A DNA stretch of 64,000 nucleotides from Candidatus Legionella polyplacis (GCF_002776555.1 NZ_CP021497.1:248001-312000), one strand, 5' to 3'. Positions 28,711-39,615 are shown, counted from the stretch's first letter. Notes: generated by a model not told the origin, from the letters alone. Program-made: numbers and translations.

Positions 28711-29253
28711 ATGCCAAATATTAAAATTATTGGTGGAAAATATAAAGGAAAAATAATAAATTTCCCAAATATCAAAAAACTAAGACCAACTCTTAATTTT
28801 GCAAGAGAAAGACTATTTAATTGGTTACTACATGACATTAAAGGATCAAAATGTCTTGATGCATTTTCTGGAAGTGGTTCACTTGGTTTTGAAGCATATT
28901 CAAGAGGAGCTAAAACAATTACTTTTATAGAAATTTCAAAAAAAATATTTATTAACTTAAAAAGAAATGCTTTATCTTTTGAAAATAATAAATTCATTAT
29001 TATTAATGGAAATGCTATAAATTTTCTAAAAAAAAAAAAAAAACAATTTAATATAATTTTTTTAGATCCACCATTCAAAAAAAAATATATAAATAAATTT
29101 ATAAATACACCTATATTACATCAATGCCTATATAAAAATGGATTGTTATATACTGAATCAAATTCTGCTATTATGATTGATACAAATTTATGGAAACAAA
29201 TAAAATTCAAAAAAAAAAATAATATTTTTTATGGATTATATATGAAAATATAA
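28711..29253 (+). CDS. rsmD: RsmD, 16S rRNA m2G966 methyltransferase
   Basis: Methylates G966 of 16S rRNA. The 180 aa are slightly short of the usual ~198. The N-terminal IIGGKYKGKIINFPN and RPTLNFARERLFNWL stretches are diagnostic. Motif I lies at CLDAFSGSGSLGFEAYSRGA and the catalytic DPPF motif at about 120. A run of 16 A's (29028-29043) lies inside the gene and is read in frame as five Lys codons just before the DPPF strand. This is a likely slippage site. Confidence 0.93.
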   Translation: MPNIKIIGGKYKGKIINFPNIKKLRPTLNFARERLFNWLLHDIKGSKCLDAFSGSGSLGFEAYSRGAKTITFIEISKKIFINLKRNALSFENNKFIIINGNAINFLKKKKKQFNIIFLDPPFKKKYINKFINTPILHQCLYKNGLLYTESNSAIMIDTNLWKQIKFKKKNNIFYGLYMKI

Positions 29254-29627
29254 AAAAATACTTCAATAACTTATTTATGATTTTAAATCAATTAACATAA
29301 AAAGATATTTCTTTAAAAAAATTTAAAAGCATAAAATACATAAAAATTTTGCATTTTTACCAAAAAAAACAAAATCTTTTTAACATAAGAATATTCAATA
29401 ATTTATTTTATTAAAAATAAAACAATTAACTGCCTTTCAATAAAAATAGAAATTAATTTAAACAATCAAATAAAATTAAATACTTTAAAAAAATTAAAAA
29501 AAATCTTTATAAAAAAAAAAAAATATTTCATAATAATTATCTAAACAAAATATTTTTAACTAGAATAAATAAAACATTAAATTTTAATTAATAGAAAAAA
29601 TTATAATTTATCATTAATATTAAATTT
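29254..29627. other. Spacer between rsmD and the YqhA-family gene
   Basis: These 374 bases are A/T with a 13-A run at 29511-29523. No gene, gene remnant or RNA was recognised. In relatives coaD often follows rsmD, but I see no trace of it. Confidence 0.55.
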
Positions 29628-30134
29628 ATGCAAAAAAAAACAACTCAACTTATTAATAAACTAATTTTTTCAGGAAGATGGTTACAAGCACCATTATATA
29701 TAGGTCTACTATTGATATTAGTAGCATATGTTTATAGATTTATAAAAGAATTATTAAATTTAATACAACACATTAATATAGAAGATAATACACAAATAAT
29801 GCTTGGAGTATTAGATCTAATAGACGTAGTCATGATCGCTAATTTACTAATCATGGTAATAATGGGAGGTTATGAAACATTCGTTTCTAAACTTAACCTA
29901 AACAACCATCCAGATCAACCAGAATGGCTAGATCATATTGATGCAGGAGCAATGAAGATTAAATTAGCACTAGCATTAATTGGAATATCCTCTATACACT
30001 TATTAAGAACATTTATCGATCCAAGCAAATTAAGCTATGATAATACTATGTGGCAAGTTATTATACATATAACATTACTTATATCAGCTCTATCAATAGC
30101 ATATACAAATAAAATATTGTCACAGACACATTAA
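29628..30134 (+). CDS. YqhA/UPF0114-family inner-membrane protein
   Basis: A conserved membrane protein of unknown function. The 168 aa match the family length. Hydrophobic segments lie at about 18-40, 60-82, 108-126 and 144-162. The family stretch LDLIDVVMIANLLIMVIMGG and the following GYETFVSKL and WLDHIDAGAMKIKLA are very well preserved. The retention of such conservation in an eroding genome suggests a useful role. It is convergent with nth. Confidence 0.85.
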   Translation: MQKKTTQLINKLIFSGRWLQAPLYIGLLLILVAYVYRFIKELLNLIQHINIEDNTQIMLGVLDLIDVVMIANLLIMVIMGGYETFVSKLNLNNHPDQPEWLDHIDAGAMKIKLALALIGISSIHLLRTFIDPSKLSYDNTMWQVIIHITLLISALSIAYTNKILSQTH

Positions 30135-30186
30135 AATTTATAAAATTCTATTTTCACAATTAATTCATAAAAAATTAAAACTAATT

Positions 30187-30834
30187 TTATTTGCTTTTAA
30201 ATAAATTCAAATTAAATTCACATAAATCACTTATTATACATACATGGCATAAAGGCTTATTAGATAAGCAAATATAACGACCATGTAAAAGTAAGTAATT
30301 ATGAAGATTTCTTATAAATCTCTTATGAACATTTCTTAATAAATCTTTTTCAACTTCATAAGTATTTTTCCCTTTACCAATGCCAATTCTATTGGAAACA
30401 CGAAAAACATGTGTATCTATAGCTATAGTTGAATATCCAAAAGCTATATTTAAAAATAAATTAGCTGTTTTTCTCCCAACACCAGGAAGATTCTTTAAAT
30501 TTTCAAAAACAAAAGGAACTTCATTGCAATAATCTTTCATTATTAAATAAGCAGTTTTAATAACATTTTTAGATTTATTTCTATAAAAACCTAAAGGTTT
30601 CACAATTTCTTGTAATTTCTCTTCTCCCAAAAAAAATATTTTTTTAGGAGTATTAGCAATTGCAAACAATTTATGTATTACTTCATTTACCTTCAAATCT
30701 GTTGTCCTTGCAGATAAAATAATTGCAATTAACAACTCAAAATTAGACAATTCTTTATTTAAATTTAAAATACTAATAGGAACTATACTATTACTTAAAC
30801 GAATTAAAACCTCATCACACTCAGATTTATTCAT
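30187..30834 (-). CDS. nth: Endonuclease III
   Basis: Base-excision DNA glycosylase and AP lyase for oxidised pyrimidines. The 215 aa match the family (211). The helix-hairpin-helix LPGVGRKTA carries catalytic Lys 122, and Asp 140 lies in AIDTHVFRV. The 4Fe-4S loop has Cys 189, 196, 199 and 205 in the standard C-x6-C-x2-C-x5-C spacing. It follows the RnfB-like gene by four bases, so the two are probably cotranscribed. Confidence 0.97.
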   Translation of the reverse strand: MNKSECDEVLIRLSNSIVPISILNLNKELSNFELLIAIILSARTTDLKVNEVIHKLFAIANTPKKIFFLGEEKLQEIVKPLGFYRNKSKNVIKTAYLIMKDYCNEVPFVFENLKNLPGVGRKTANLFLNIAFGYSTIAIDTHVFRVSNRIGIGKGKNTYEVEKDLLRNVHKRFIRNLHNYLLLHGRYICLSNKPLCHVCIISDLCEFNLNLFKSK

Positions 30835-30838
30835 ACTA

Positions 30839-31441
30839 TTATTTTAAACTTGATGATATATTTTTAATATAATCTTGCATAAATTTTTTTTCTTGATCTA
30901 TATTTTTACTAAATCTAGCACTAAATATTTCTTTATTACGAAACAAATTCTTATTTTTTATCTTTCTTTTCAAAAATCTTTTTTTTTTAAAAATAAATCT
31001 CTTACGAGATTTCTCTTTATTATAAATTCTCTTTGAAATAGGAACTAACTGTATACAATTCATAGGACATATCTCTATACACAAACCACAACCAGTACAC
31101 TCATATGGTATAACTGCATGCATTAACTTATGCGAACCAATAATTGCATCTACAGGACAAGACTGAATACACTTACCACATCCTATACATTCAAATACAT
31201 TAATTTTTGCTATAAATACATTTTTATGATATTTATCAATATCTTTCAAATATAAATTTGAATTAATATTTAATAATTTTCCTAATTTTTTTGCTAATTC
31301 TATTCCACCAAAAAAACAACGACCAACATCTTTAGTAACACCATTTTTTAAAGCCACTGCATAAGAAAAACAACCAGAATAATTACATTTTCTACAATGA
31401 GACTGAGGTAACAAATTATCAATTTCTTTTACTGAAATCAT
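30839..31441 (-). CDS. RnfB/RsxB-like ferredoxin protein, soluble and without other rnf genes
   Basis: An electron-transfer protein related to the B subunit of Rnf/Rsx complexes. The 200 aa contain the N-terminal 4Fe-4S motif CRKCNYSGC with a later Cys in DVGRCFFGG, then two ferredoxin clusters CIGCGKCIQSCP and CTGCGLCIEICP. The N-terminal membrane helix of true RsxB is missing. The C-terminal tail (about 140-175) is very Lys/Arg-rich. No rnfA, C, D, G or E gene is nearby, so its partners are unknown. It sits between metG and nth. Confidence 0.8.
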   Translation of the reverse strand: MISVKEIDNLLPQSHCRKCNYSGCFSYAVALKNGVTKDVGRCFFGGIELAKKLGKLLNINSNLYLKDIDKYHKNVFIAKINVFECIGCGKCIQSCPVDAIIGSHKLMHAVIPYECTGCGLCIEICPMNCIQLVPISKRIYNKEKSRKRFIFKKKRFLKRKIKNKNLFRNKEIFSARFSKNIDQEKKFMQDYIKNISSSLK

Positions 31442-31463
31442 AAAAAAATAATATATCGAAATA

Positions 31464-33122
31464 TTAATTATTTAAAAAAACTTTATCTATATCTTTTTTC
31501 TTAACTCTAAATATCATAGGATAAAAATTATTTATTTTAATATCTAATATAGGATTCTCTATAGAATCCCAATCTAATGAACCACAATTTAAAAATTTTT
31601 CACTCATTTTAGCTAAATTTGGAAGTACAGGTTTTAAATATCCAATTAATAAACGATATAAATTTAATCCCATTGTACAAACTTTATGTACTTCAAACAA
31701 TAAAGAAGAATTTTTAATCATAATCCAAGGTTCTTTCTTATTAATATACCAATTACTTTTATCAGCACACTTCATAATATATGAAATAGCTATTGAATAC
31801 TTATGATCTAAAAATGATTCTATAATTATAGATTTATTTTTTAACAAATCTTTATATAACTCTGCACTATCTAACATACTCGATAATTGATTACTATAAT
31901 ATTTTTTTATAAAACTAGAACAACGACTTGCTATATTAATTACTTTCCCAACTAAATCAGAATTTATTTTTGCTAAAAAATCATCAAAATTCAAATCAAT
32001 ATCCTCAATAGTATTATTTAATTTTGAAGCAAAATAATAACGTAAATATTCAGGATTTAAATATTTTTTATAAATTGAAGCTTTAATTATAGTACCACTA
32101 GATTTAGACATTTTTTTTCCATTAATAGTAAGAAAACCATGAACAAAAATAGATGTTGGCAATCTATAACCACTGGCAATTAATAAAGCAGGCCAAAATA
32201 AATAATGAAAATAAATAACATCTTTTCCTATAAAATGATATAATTCTGTCTCAGAATTAATGTTCCAATATTTATTGAACCAAAATAAATTATTATTATC
32301 TATACAATATTTTTTAAAAATAGACATATAACTTATAGAAGCATCAAACCAAACATAAAAATATTTTTTACTATTATCATTAGGAATTTTAAATCCAAAA
32401 TAAGGACTATCACGAGATATATTCCAATCTTTTAAACCTAACAATAACCATTCGTTCAATTTATTTAAAATCTCTTTCTGCAAAAATTCCCTATTTTTAA
32501 TCCATTTTTGTAAAATCAAACTATATTTAGATAAAGAAAAAAAATAATGTTCTGATCTTTTTTTTATCGGAGAAACTCCAGAAATAGAAGATATCGGATT
32601 AACAATATCATTAATATTATAAACATTCCCACAAATCGTGCAATGATCTCCATACTGATTTTTAGCACTACATCTAGGACATCCACCAATAACATAACGA
32701 TCTGGTAAAAACATTTTTTTAATAGGATCATAAAACTGACAAATAAATTTCTTATTAATATCTCCATTACTTAATAAACGAGAATATATAAAATTAACTA
32801 ACTTTTTATTTTCAATAGAATGAGTAGTATGATAATAATCATAATTTATATAAAAATCTTTAAAATCTGATTCGTGAGATCTTTTTATATCAATAATTAA
32901 TTCCTCAGGAGAAATACCCAATTTCTTTGCACATAACATAATAGGAGTACCATGAGCATCATCCCCACATATAAAAATACATCTATTTCCAATCATTCTA
33001 TTTGTACGAACCCAAATATCAGATTTAATATGTTCAAGCAAATGTCCTAAATGTAATAAACCATTTGCATATGGTAATGCAGTAGTAACCAATATTTGAC
33101 GACTATTATTTTTCTTATTCAT
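31464..33122 (-). CDS. metG: Methionyl-tRNA synthetase, short form
   Basis: Charges tRNA-Met. The catalytic Rossmann core has HLGH (residues 24-27) and GKKMSKSSG (about 335). A zinc knuckle is formed by CPRC and CTIC (about 143-162). The 552 aa end after the anticodon-binding domain; the C-terminal dimerisation and tRNA-binding domain of longer forms such as the 677-aa E. coli enzyme is absent. An enzyme of this size is expected to be a working monomer. Confidence 0.97.
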   Translation of the reverse strand: MNKKNNSRQILVTTALPYANGLLHLGHLLEHIKSDIWVRTNRMIGNRCIFICGDDAHGTPIMLCAKKLGISPEELIIDIKRSHESDFKDFYINYDYYHTTHSIENKKLVNFIYSRLLSNGDINKKFICQFYDPIKKMFLPDRYVIGGCPRCSAKNQYGDHCTICGNVYNINDIVNPISSISGVSPIKKRSEHYFFSLSKYSLILQKWIKNREFLQKEILNKLNEWLLLGLKDWNISRDSPYFGFKIPNDNSKKYFYVWFDASISYMSIFKKYCIDNNNLFWFNKYWNINSETELYHFIGKDVIYFHYLFWPALLIASGYRLPTSIFVHGFLTINGKKMSKSSGTIIKASIYKKYLNPEYLRYYFASKLNNTIEDIDLNFDDFLAKINSDLVGKVINIASRCSSFIKKYYSNQLSSMLDSAELYKDLLKNKSIIIESFLDHKYSIAISYIMKCADKSNWYINKKEPWIMIKNSSLLFEVHKVCTMGLNLYRLLIGYLKPVLPNLAKMSEKFLNCGSLDWDSIENPILDIKINNFYPMIFRVKKKDIDKVFLNN

Positions 33123-34089
33123 ATATAAAATTATTAAAAAACTAAAAACTTTAAATCATTAAAAATAAATAAAAATTTCAAAAATTATCAAACAATTTCT
33201 TTTTAAAAAAAATTACCATTTTTTTAATTTTTAATAAAATTTAAATAAAACATTTTAAATAATTACAATATACTTCTATTAAATATAGAATTACATATAT
33301 AATGTATATAATATTAATATCTTTCTATTTTTAAAAAATATCTTATATAATAAATTTCATATTAAGAAAAACTATTTAATTATTAAATTAATTTTTAATT
33401 TTATCTATAAATTTTTTTTACATAAAAAAAGTATTATTTTTAATAATATCCATAAAAACATAATACTTATATAAAAAAACAATAAAACATATCTACTAAC
33501 ACGTATTATATTCTATAAAAAAATTTAATAAAACTTATACTTTAAAAAAACAATAATCTTATTGTTATAAGAATAATAATTTAATTTAAAATTAAATATT
33601 TACCATAATACTATATTTAACATCTAAATAATTACCCTTACTCATTCAATATTTCATTAAATATCAACTCATATAATATAAATATGGTATATCTATTCTT
33701 TTAGTAATATTCGTATTTTTATTTTTAATTTACATTTATCTTTTTAAATAAAACTAAATCTATTAATTTATGTTTAATTAATTATTAAATATAAAACAAT
33801 ACAACTATAAAAATAGTACAAAACTTTTAAAAAAATATCTAACATTTAAAATATTATTATCTTTATTAAAAGATAATTATTTAACAATCAAATTATCTAA
33901 CTAATATTTAATAACTATACGATTCTACAAACCAAAATACTAAATAAAAATTATAGTTACTATCTTATTAAGATAGTAATAAAAATAAATAACTTATAAT
34001 TAAAACTTAATAATATTTAATGAAATACAACTAATATAATCTTAGTTATCAAAAATCAATTCCTTTCTTCATTTATAAAAAATATTAAA
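33123..34089. other. 967-base spacer between metG and mnmG
   Basis: No open frame of note and no GC-richer block that would mark a structured RNA. An 11-bp inverted repeat at 33957-33979 lies 110 bases past the mnmG stop and could be its terminator, but such stems are frequent by chance here. It is probably the remains of lost genes. Confidence 0.55.
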
Positions 34090-35967
34090 CTACTTGTAAA
34101 TACCTATTTTTTTTAAATAAATCAATAATATAAATAAAGAAGATGAAGTAACGCCAAAAATTCTTTTAGCCTGACCTAAAGTTGCTGGTTTAATCTCACT
34201 TAATCTTTGAATTGCTTCTGCAGATAATCCAGATATTTTTGCATAATCTAAATCAACAGGTAATTTAATATTCTCATATATATAAAATCGCTTAATATCT
34301 AATAATTGACGTTCAATATATCCAAAATATTTTCCATAAATATTAATTTGATCTTCTACTACAGATGATAATTTGGGAAAATTTAAATCATATAACGTAC
34401 TCTGTAAAAAACTATATGTAATGCCAGAATATTTTAACAATTCAATTGCAGAACATTTCTTTTTTTTTAAAAAATTTACTTTTCCAAACAAAGATTTGTA
34501 ATGATTAATATTTACTAATGTTGATTTCAATAATAATTTAACTTTATTAATAGAATCTCTTTTCTTACAAAAATTTCTCCAACGTATATCATCAACTAAA
34601 CCTAATTCTTTACCTTTATCCATCAACCTTAAATCAGCATTATCTTCTCTTAATAATAATCTGTATTCTGCTCTAGAAGTAAACATACGATAAGGTTCAT
34701 CTACCCCACAATTTATTAAATCATCAATTAAAACGCCAATATAAGATTCATTTCTTCCTGGACACCATAACTCTTTTTCCTTGACTAATAAAGCAGCATT
34801 TATACCAGCAATTAATCCCTGAGCAGCAGCTTCTTCATAGCCAGTTGTTCCGTTAATCTGTCCAGCAAAAAATAAATTATTAATAATTTTTGTTTGCAAA
34901 AATTTAGTTAATCCTCTTGGATCAAAATAATCATACTCTACAGCATAACCGGGTCTGGTAATAAAAGCTTTTTCAAATCCTATAATAGTACGAATAAACT
35001 TTAATTGCGTAACGAAAGGTAAACTTGTTGATATACCATTAGGATATATCTCATCTGTATATAATCCTTCTGGCTCTACAAAAATCTGATGAGACAATTT
35101 ATCAGAAAATCTTACAACTTTATCCTCAATAGATGGACAATAACGAGGACCTTTTCCTTTAACATTGCCAGAATATACTGAAGATAAATGTAAATTTTCT
35201 CTAATAATATCATGTGTTTGTGTAGTCGTATAAGTAATATAGCAAGGAATTTGACTTGGTCGATCTACTAAATATCCTAAATAAGAAAAAGGAATAACTG
35301 GATCCTGTCCCAATTGTTTTTTCATCTTACTATAATCAATAGATCTTCCATCAATTCGTGGAGGCGTTCCAGTCTTTAATCTGCCAACAGGAAAAGATAA
35401 TTTTCGCAAATAATTAGCTAACATTATTGATGAATGATCTCCAAATCTTCCAGAAAAATATTGTCTAATTCCTATATGAATTTTTCCTCTTAAAAAAGTA
35501 CCAACTGTTAAAACAATCGATCTAGCATAAATACTTATCCCCATACTAGTAATAACTCCAACAACATAATTTTGATCTATTATTAACTCTACTACTTCTT
35601 CCTGCAAAAAATTCAAATTATCTTGCTTTTGCAATAATTTATAAATAGATCGTCTATATAAATTTCGATCAACTTGTATTCTTGTAGATCGAACAGCAGG
35701 ACCTTTAGAAGAATTAAGAATATGAAAATGAATACCAGAATAATCAGATGCTAAAGCCATTAAACCACCTAATGCATCAATTTCTTTTACTAATTGGCTT
35801 TTCCCTATTCCACCAATTGCTGGATTACAAGATAATTGACCTAACCTATCAAGACTTTGTGTAATTAATAATGTATACGATCCCATTCTAGCGGAAGCAG
35901 AAGCAGCTTCTATTCCAGCATGTCCTCCACCAATTATAATTACATCATATTTATTACTAAAATACAT
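34090..35967 (-). CDS. mnmG: MnmG (GidA), tRNA wobble-uridine modification enzyme
   Basis: With MnmE it adds the carboxymethylaminomethyl group to U34 of several tRNAs. The 625 aa match the family (629). The FAD site DVIIIGGGHAGIEAASASAR is at the N-terminus. SCNPAIGGIGKSQLVKEIDA, RPGYAVEYDYFDPR and the C-terminal helical domain ending in LSEIKPATLGQAKRI follow. mnmE is not in the window. The gene stands alone between two spacers. Confidence 0.97.
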   Translation of the reverse strand: MYFSNKYDVIIIGGGHAGIEAASASARMGSYTLLITQSLDRLGQLSCNPAIGGIGKSQLVKEIDALGGLMALASDYSGIHFHILNSSKGPAVRSTRIQVDRNLYRRSIYKLLQKQDNLNFLQEEVVELIIDQNYVVGVITSMGISIYARSIVLTVGTFLRGKIHIGIRQYFSGRFGDHSSIMLANYLRKLSFPVGRLKTGTPPRIDGRSIDYSKMKKQLGQDPVIPFSYLGYLVDRPSQIPCYITYTTTQTHDIIRENLHLSSVYSGNVKGKGPRYCPSIEDKVVRFSDKLSHQIFVEPEGLYTDEIYPNGISTSLPFVTQLKFIRTIIGFEKAFITRPGYAVEYDYFDPRGLTKFLQTKIINNLFFAGQINGTTGYEEAAAQGLIAGINAALLVKEKELWCPGRNESYIGVLIDDLINCGVDEPYRMFTSRAEYRLLLREDNADLRLMDKGKELGLVDDIRWRNFCKKRDSINKVKLLLKSTLVNINHYKSLFGKVNFLKKKKCSAIELLKYSGITYSFLQSTLYDLNFPKLSSVVEDQINIYGKYFGYIERQLLDIKRFYIYENIKLPVDLDYAKISGLSAEAIQRLSEIKPATLGQAKRIFGVTSSSLFILLIYLKKIGIYK

Positions 35968-36101
35968 AATAAAAAACTCTAAAAAAATAAATTCTCAATT
36001 TTCTTGTTAAAGAAAATACAAAAAACACTTTTTATCATAATCAAAATTTAAATTCAATTAAAACTAACAACAATATTTCATTATAAAATACAATAATTAA
36101 C

Positions 36102-36656
36102 TTATAATAAAAAATCTATTTTAATGAAACATTCACGATAATAAATAAGTTCAGCAATTGAATCTCTAATATCATATAAGGCTAAATGTTTAGATTCTTT
36201 TATAAATCCATTTAATAATTTTGGATTCCAACGCTTTACTAATTCTCTTAACGTACTAACATCAAGATTCCTATAATGAAAATAAGAAAAAAGATTTGGC
36301 ATATATTTATATAAAAATCTTCTATCTTGACATACAGTATTTCCACACATAGGAGACTTTCCTTTATCTATATAATTCTTTAAAAAATTTATAGTTTGTA
36401 ACTCTGCTTCACTTTCAGTTATTTTAGAATCTAACACTCTAGAAATTAAACCAGAACTTTTATGTTGATTTGTATTCCAAATATCCATATTATCTAGAAT
36501 AGATTTGTTCTGATAAATAACTAAATCAGGACCTTCGGATATAATATTTAAATTAATATCTGTAATAATAGTAGCAATTTCAATTATTTTATCCTTATCA
36601 GGTATAAGTCCTGTCATTTCCAAATCAATCCAAATTAAATTATCACTATTTCTCAT
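36102..36656 (-). CDS. orn: Oligoribonuclease
   Basis: DEDD 3'-5' exonuclease that finishes RNA decay by cutting 2-5 nt oligomers. The start is the ATG at 36654-36656 (184 aa; family 181); an open frame reaches 36698 but its extra residues are cca sequence in another frame. Exo motifs [21 protein letters not shown] and [10 protein letters not shown] are present. It overlaps the end of cca by 11 bases and follows it on the same strand. Confidence 0.95.
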   Translation of the reverse strand: MRNSDNLIWIDLEMTGLIPDKDKIIEIATIITDINLNIISEGPDLVIYQNKSILDNMDIWNTNQHKSSGLISRVLDSKITESEAELQTINFLKNYIDKGKSPMCGNTVCQDRRFLYKYMPNLFSYFHYRNLDVSTLRELVKRWNPKLLNGFIKESKHLALYDIRDSIAELIYYRECFIKIDFLL

Positions 36657-37893
36657 AAAATATTCTTTTTTTCCAATAAATACAAATATGCTTTGCATAT
36701 TTCACACGTTTTTTATGCATTTCTTCTCTAATATCTCTCTTTTTACACCCCATTTCTATAAAAAATTTAGAATTAATACTAGCACATTTTTCCAATAAAA
36801 TCTTCCAAAAATTATTCTGTATATAATAATTATCTGTATGGGAATTACAACTACAAAAATCTATTTTACATACTAATAAACATTTCATAAATAAATTTGG
36901 ATTACGAAAAGCATTATTTATTTCTAAAATTCTAATTAAAATTTCTGGATTTAAATTCCATGCTATATAAATACTTTGAAAAAAACGAGCACTCATAACA
37001 GCTAATTTACGATATATTAAAGGAACTTTTAATCTATTACAAAAATTATAAATAATATTAAATTTGTCTTGATCATAAAAAAAATGAATGGGCCAATCTT
37101 TCATATCAATGAAAGATTTTTCTAAATGACATAAAAATACTGCAAAACGTATTATAGGATCATGAGTTAAATTTACAGAATTACGTAAAGCCATTAAAGC
37201 ATGAATGCCACTATCTATTTCTGGATGAAATTTACTAATATTAGGAACTCCAAATAACTTATTAATTTCAGGAAAAATAATTTCTAATGCTCCACAAGAT
37301 CTTAAAACTTCAATAAAAATTTCTGGATTTTTTTCAGATAAACTTCTATGCCATTCTTGCCAAATACGCTCAATAGTTATGTATTTTAACTCACCAAGTT
37401 TTACTATTTTATACATTAAATTTTTTGTTTCATTAGCAATTTTAAATCCTAAATGATGATAACGAGCTTTAAATCTAGCAATACGCAAAACACGTATCGG
37501 ATCTTCTATAAATGCAGAAGAAACATGTCTTAAAATTTTTTTTTTTAAATCATTGATTCCATTATATGGATCAATCAAAACTCCATCTGAATTTATAGCC
37601 ATAGCATTAATAGTAAGATCACGACGTTTCAAATCTTCTTCCAAACTAATATTAGGATTAAAGTCACACTTAAAACCATAATAACCAGGAGCATATTTAT
37701 ATTCTGTTCTGGCTAAAGCATATTCCTCACTAGTTATTGGATGTAAAAATACAGGAAAACTCTTTCCAATACATCTGTAACCTTTTTGTTTCAATAACTC
37801 TTTAGTTGCTCCAACAACAACCCAATCTCGTTCTTTAACAGGATATCCAAGTAATTTGTCTCTTACAGCTCCACCCACAAGATATACTTTCAT
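36646..37893 (-). CDS. cca: CCA-adding tRNA nucleotidyltransferase
   Basis: Adds or repairs the 3' CCA of tRNAs. This job is essential here because none of the five tRNA genes seen encodes CCA. The 415 aa match the bacterial enzyme (412). [11 protein letters not shown], the [10 protein letters not shown] strand and the [11 protein letters not shown] helix are intact. In the C-terminal HD domain the family's CHDLGK reads CHLEK, losing the metal-binding Asp, so the extra phosphohydrolase activity is probably gone. AGGAAAG precedes the ATG. Confidence 0.96.
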   Translation of the reverse strand: MKVYLVGGAVRDKLLGYPVKERDWVVVGATKELLKQKGYRCIGKSFPVFLHPITSEEYALARTEYKYAPGYYGFKCDFNPNISLEEDLKRRDLTINAMAINSDGVLIDPYNGINDLKKKILRHVSSAFIEDPIRVLRIARFKARYHHLGFKIANETKNLMYKIVKLGELKYITIERIWQEWHRSLSEKNPEIFIEVLRSCGALEIIFPEINKLFGVPNISKFHPEIDSGIHALMALRNSVNLTHDPIIRFAVFLCHLEKSFIDMKDWPIHFFYDQDKFNIIYNFCNRLKVPLIYRKLAVMSARFFQSIYIAWNLNPEILIRILEINNAFRNPNLFMKCLLVCKIDFCSCNSHTDNYYIQNNFWKILLEKCASINSKFFIEMGCKKRDIREEMHKKRVKYAKHICIYWKKRIFYEK

Positions 37894-38220
37894 TTAACTT
37901 TCCTACAATCTAAAATAAAAAATTGTTTCTATAACATAACTAATAAAAAAATTATCTAAATTAACAATAAATAAATTGCATAACTATTTTTATTATTAAA
38001 AAATAAAATAACAATATTTCTTAATAAGAAACTATTATAAATTCTAACGTAACAAAAAATTAAACAAAATTATTTTATTACAATGTAAATAATTAATTGT
38101 TTTCTTTAAAAAAAACTATTATTATAAATATAATTTGATTTACTAACACTCTAATAAAGAAAATAAAATCTTTAATTAAAAAAATTAATTATAAAAATTA
38201 TTTCAATATACTAAATATTA
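37894..38220. other. Divergent spacer between cca and the cytochrome c gene
   Basis: A 327-base A/T stretch with no gene or RNA. It must hold promoters for both flanking genes, but none is distinctive. Confidence 0.5.
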
Positions 38221-39615
38221 ATGTTATATATAATAAAACATACTATATTAATATCATTAGCATTATTAGCCATAATAACATCTACCAAATCACAAATTAC
38301 TCTAAATAATAACAAAATAAATAATAATAATAATATTTGTTATATAAAAAATAATAATATATGTACATCGTACAAAAAAAAAAAAATAAATATCACTATT
38401 CATAATAACTTTATAAAAAATAAAAAAATATCACATAATAACCAAAATTATTTTAATAATAAAAATAAAATTCAATATCCCATATTACACATATATGATG
38501 TAAAAAATAAATTACTTATACAAAAGGGAGAATATATAGCTAAAATAGCCGATTGTATTTCATGTCATACTAATTCAAAAACTCATCCTTTTTCTGGAGG
38601 ATTAAAGATTTCAACTCCATTCGGAAATTTTTATACTCCTAATATAACACCAGATAAAAAAACTGGAATAGGAAGTTGGAGTGAAAAAGATTTTATCAAT
38701 GCTATGAAAAATGGAAAAAACCCAAACGGAAAAAACTATTTCCCCGTATTTCCATATATTTATTTCTCTAAAATTACAAACAATGATTTACATGCATTAT
38801 ATACATATTTTATGCACATACCTCCCATAAAACAAAAAAATAAACCATTATCATTCCCATTCAATTTACCAGGATTTAGATATATAATACACGGATGGAA
38901 TTTTCTATTTTTTAATAAATCAAAAAACAAAGAAAAAAATTTTTATAATAAAAACCAAAATTTTTATTGGAAAAGAGGAGAATATATTGTAAACAGCCTT
39001 GGACACTGTGGAATGTGTCATACTCCATTGAATATCTTTGGAGCACCAAAGAAAAAATTTTTTCTTTCAGGTGCATTTATTGATGGATATTGGGCTCCTA
39101 ATATTACAAAAAATGGACTATCATACTTTCATATAAAAGACATCGTAGATGTTTTTAATAAAAACAAATTATTAGGACAAAATAGCCCAATAACAGGCCC
39201 AATGACAGAAGTTAATCACAATAGCCTTATCTACCTTACAAAAAAGGATAAAATTTCTATTGCAACATATTTAAAAAATATAAATACTATTAATCCAATA
39301 TGGATCAATAATGAAAATGAAAAACTATCTAATTCTAAAACAGGAAAAATTATATATAAAAACAGCTGTATAATGTGTCATTATAATGGAGAAATGGGTG
39401 CTCCAACAATTTTTGATGCAGAAAATTGGTTTATGCGAATTAAATATTCTAATATCAAAACACTATATAAACATACTATTTATGGATATAATAATATGCC
39501 AATCAAAGGAAACTGTTTAAACTGTTCTAAAACAGATATTGTCAATGCAGTAAATTACATATTAAATAACGCTTTAAATATCTCCCAATGGAGAAATATA
39601 ATTAATAAAAAATAA
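38221..39615 (+). CDS. Triheme cytochrome c (alcohol/gluconate dehydrogenase subunit-like)
   Basis: A periplasmic or membrane-attached electron carrier. The 464 aa begin with a hydrophobic signal-like segment (about 5-20) ending near TKSQ, then a low-complexity Asn/Lys region to about 85. Three heme-binding motifs follow: CISCH (112-116), CGMCH (263-267) and CIMCH (383-387). Each sits in a cytochrome c fold, in the order known from the cytochrome subunits of membrane dehydrogenases. It lies upstream of the cox genes on the same strand, so it may hand electrons to the oxidase. No dehydrogenase catalytic subunit is nearby. Confidence 0.85.
   Translation: MLYIIKHTILISLALLAIITSTKSQITLNNNKINNNNNICYIKNNNICTSYKKKKINITIHNNFIKNKKISHNNQNYFNNKNKIQYPILHIYDVKNKLLIQKGEYIAKIADCISCHTNSKTHPFSGGLKISTPFGNFYTPNITPDKKTGIGSWSEKDFINAMKNGKNPNGKNYFPVFPYIYFSKITNNDLHALYTYFMHIPPIKQKNKPLSFPFNLPGFRYIIHGWNFLFFNKSKNKEKNFYNKNQNFYWKRGEYIVNSLGHCGMCHTPLNIFGAPKKKFFLSGAFIDGYWAPNITKNGLSYFHIKDIVDVFNKNKLLGQNSPITGPMTEVNHNSLIYLTKKDKISIATYLKNINTINPIWINNENEKLSNSKTGKIIYKNSCIMCHYNGEMGAPTIFDAENWFMRIKYSNIKTLYKHTIYGYNNMPIKGNCLNCSKTDIVNAVNYILNNALNISQWRNIINKK

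Noticed and set aside
33957..33979. 11-bp hairpin downstream of mnmG as a firm terminator
   Set aside because: Stems of this length made almost only of A-T pairs are expected several times by chance in 64 kb, and the T run after it is weak.
36657..36698. Longer oligoribonuclease start
   Set aside because: The 14 extra codons overlap cca in another frame and do not resemble the family; the ATG at 36654-36656 gives the normal length.
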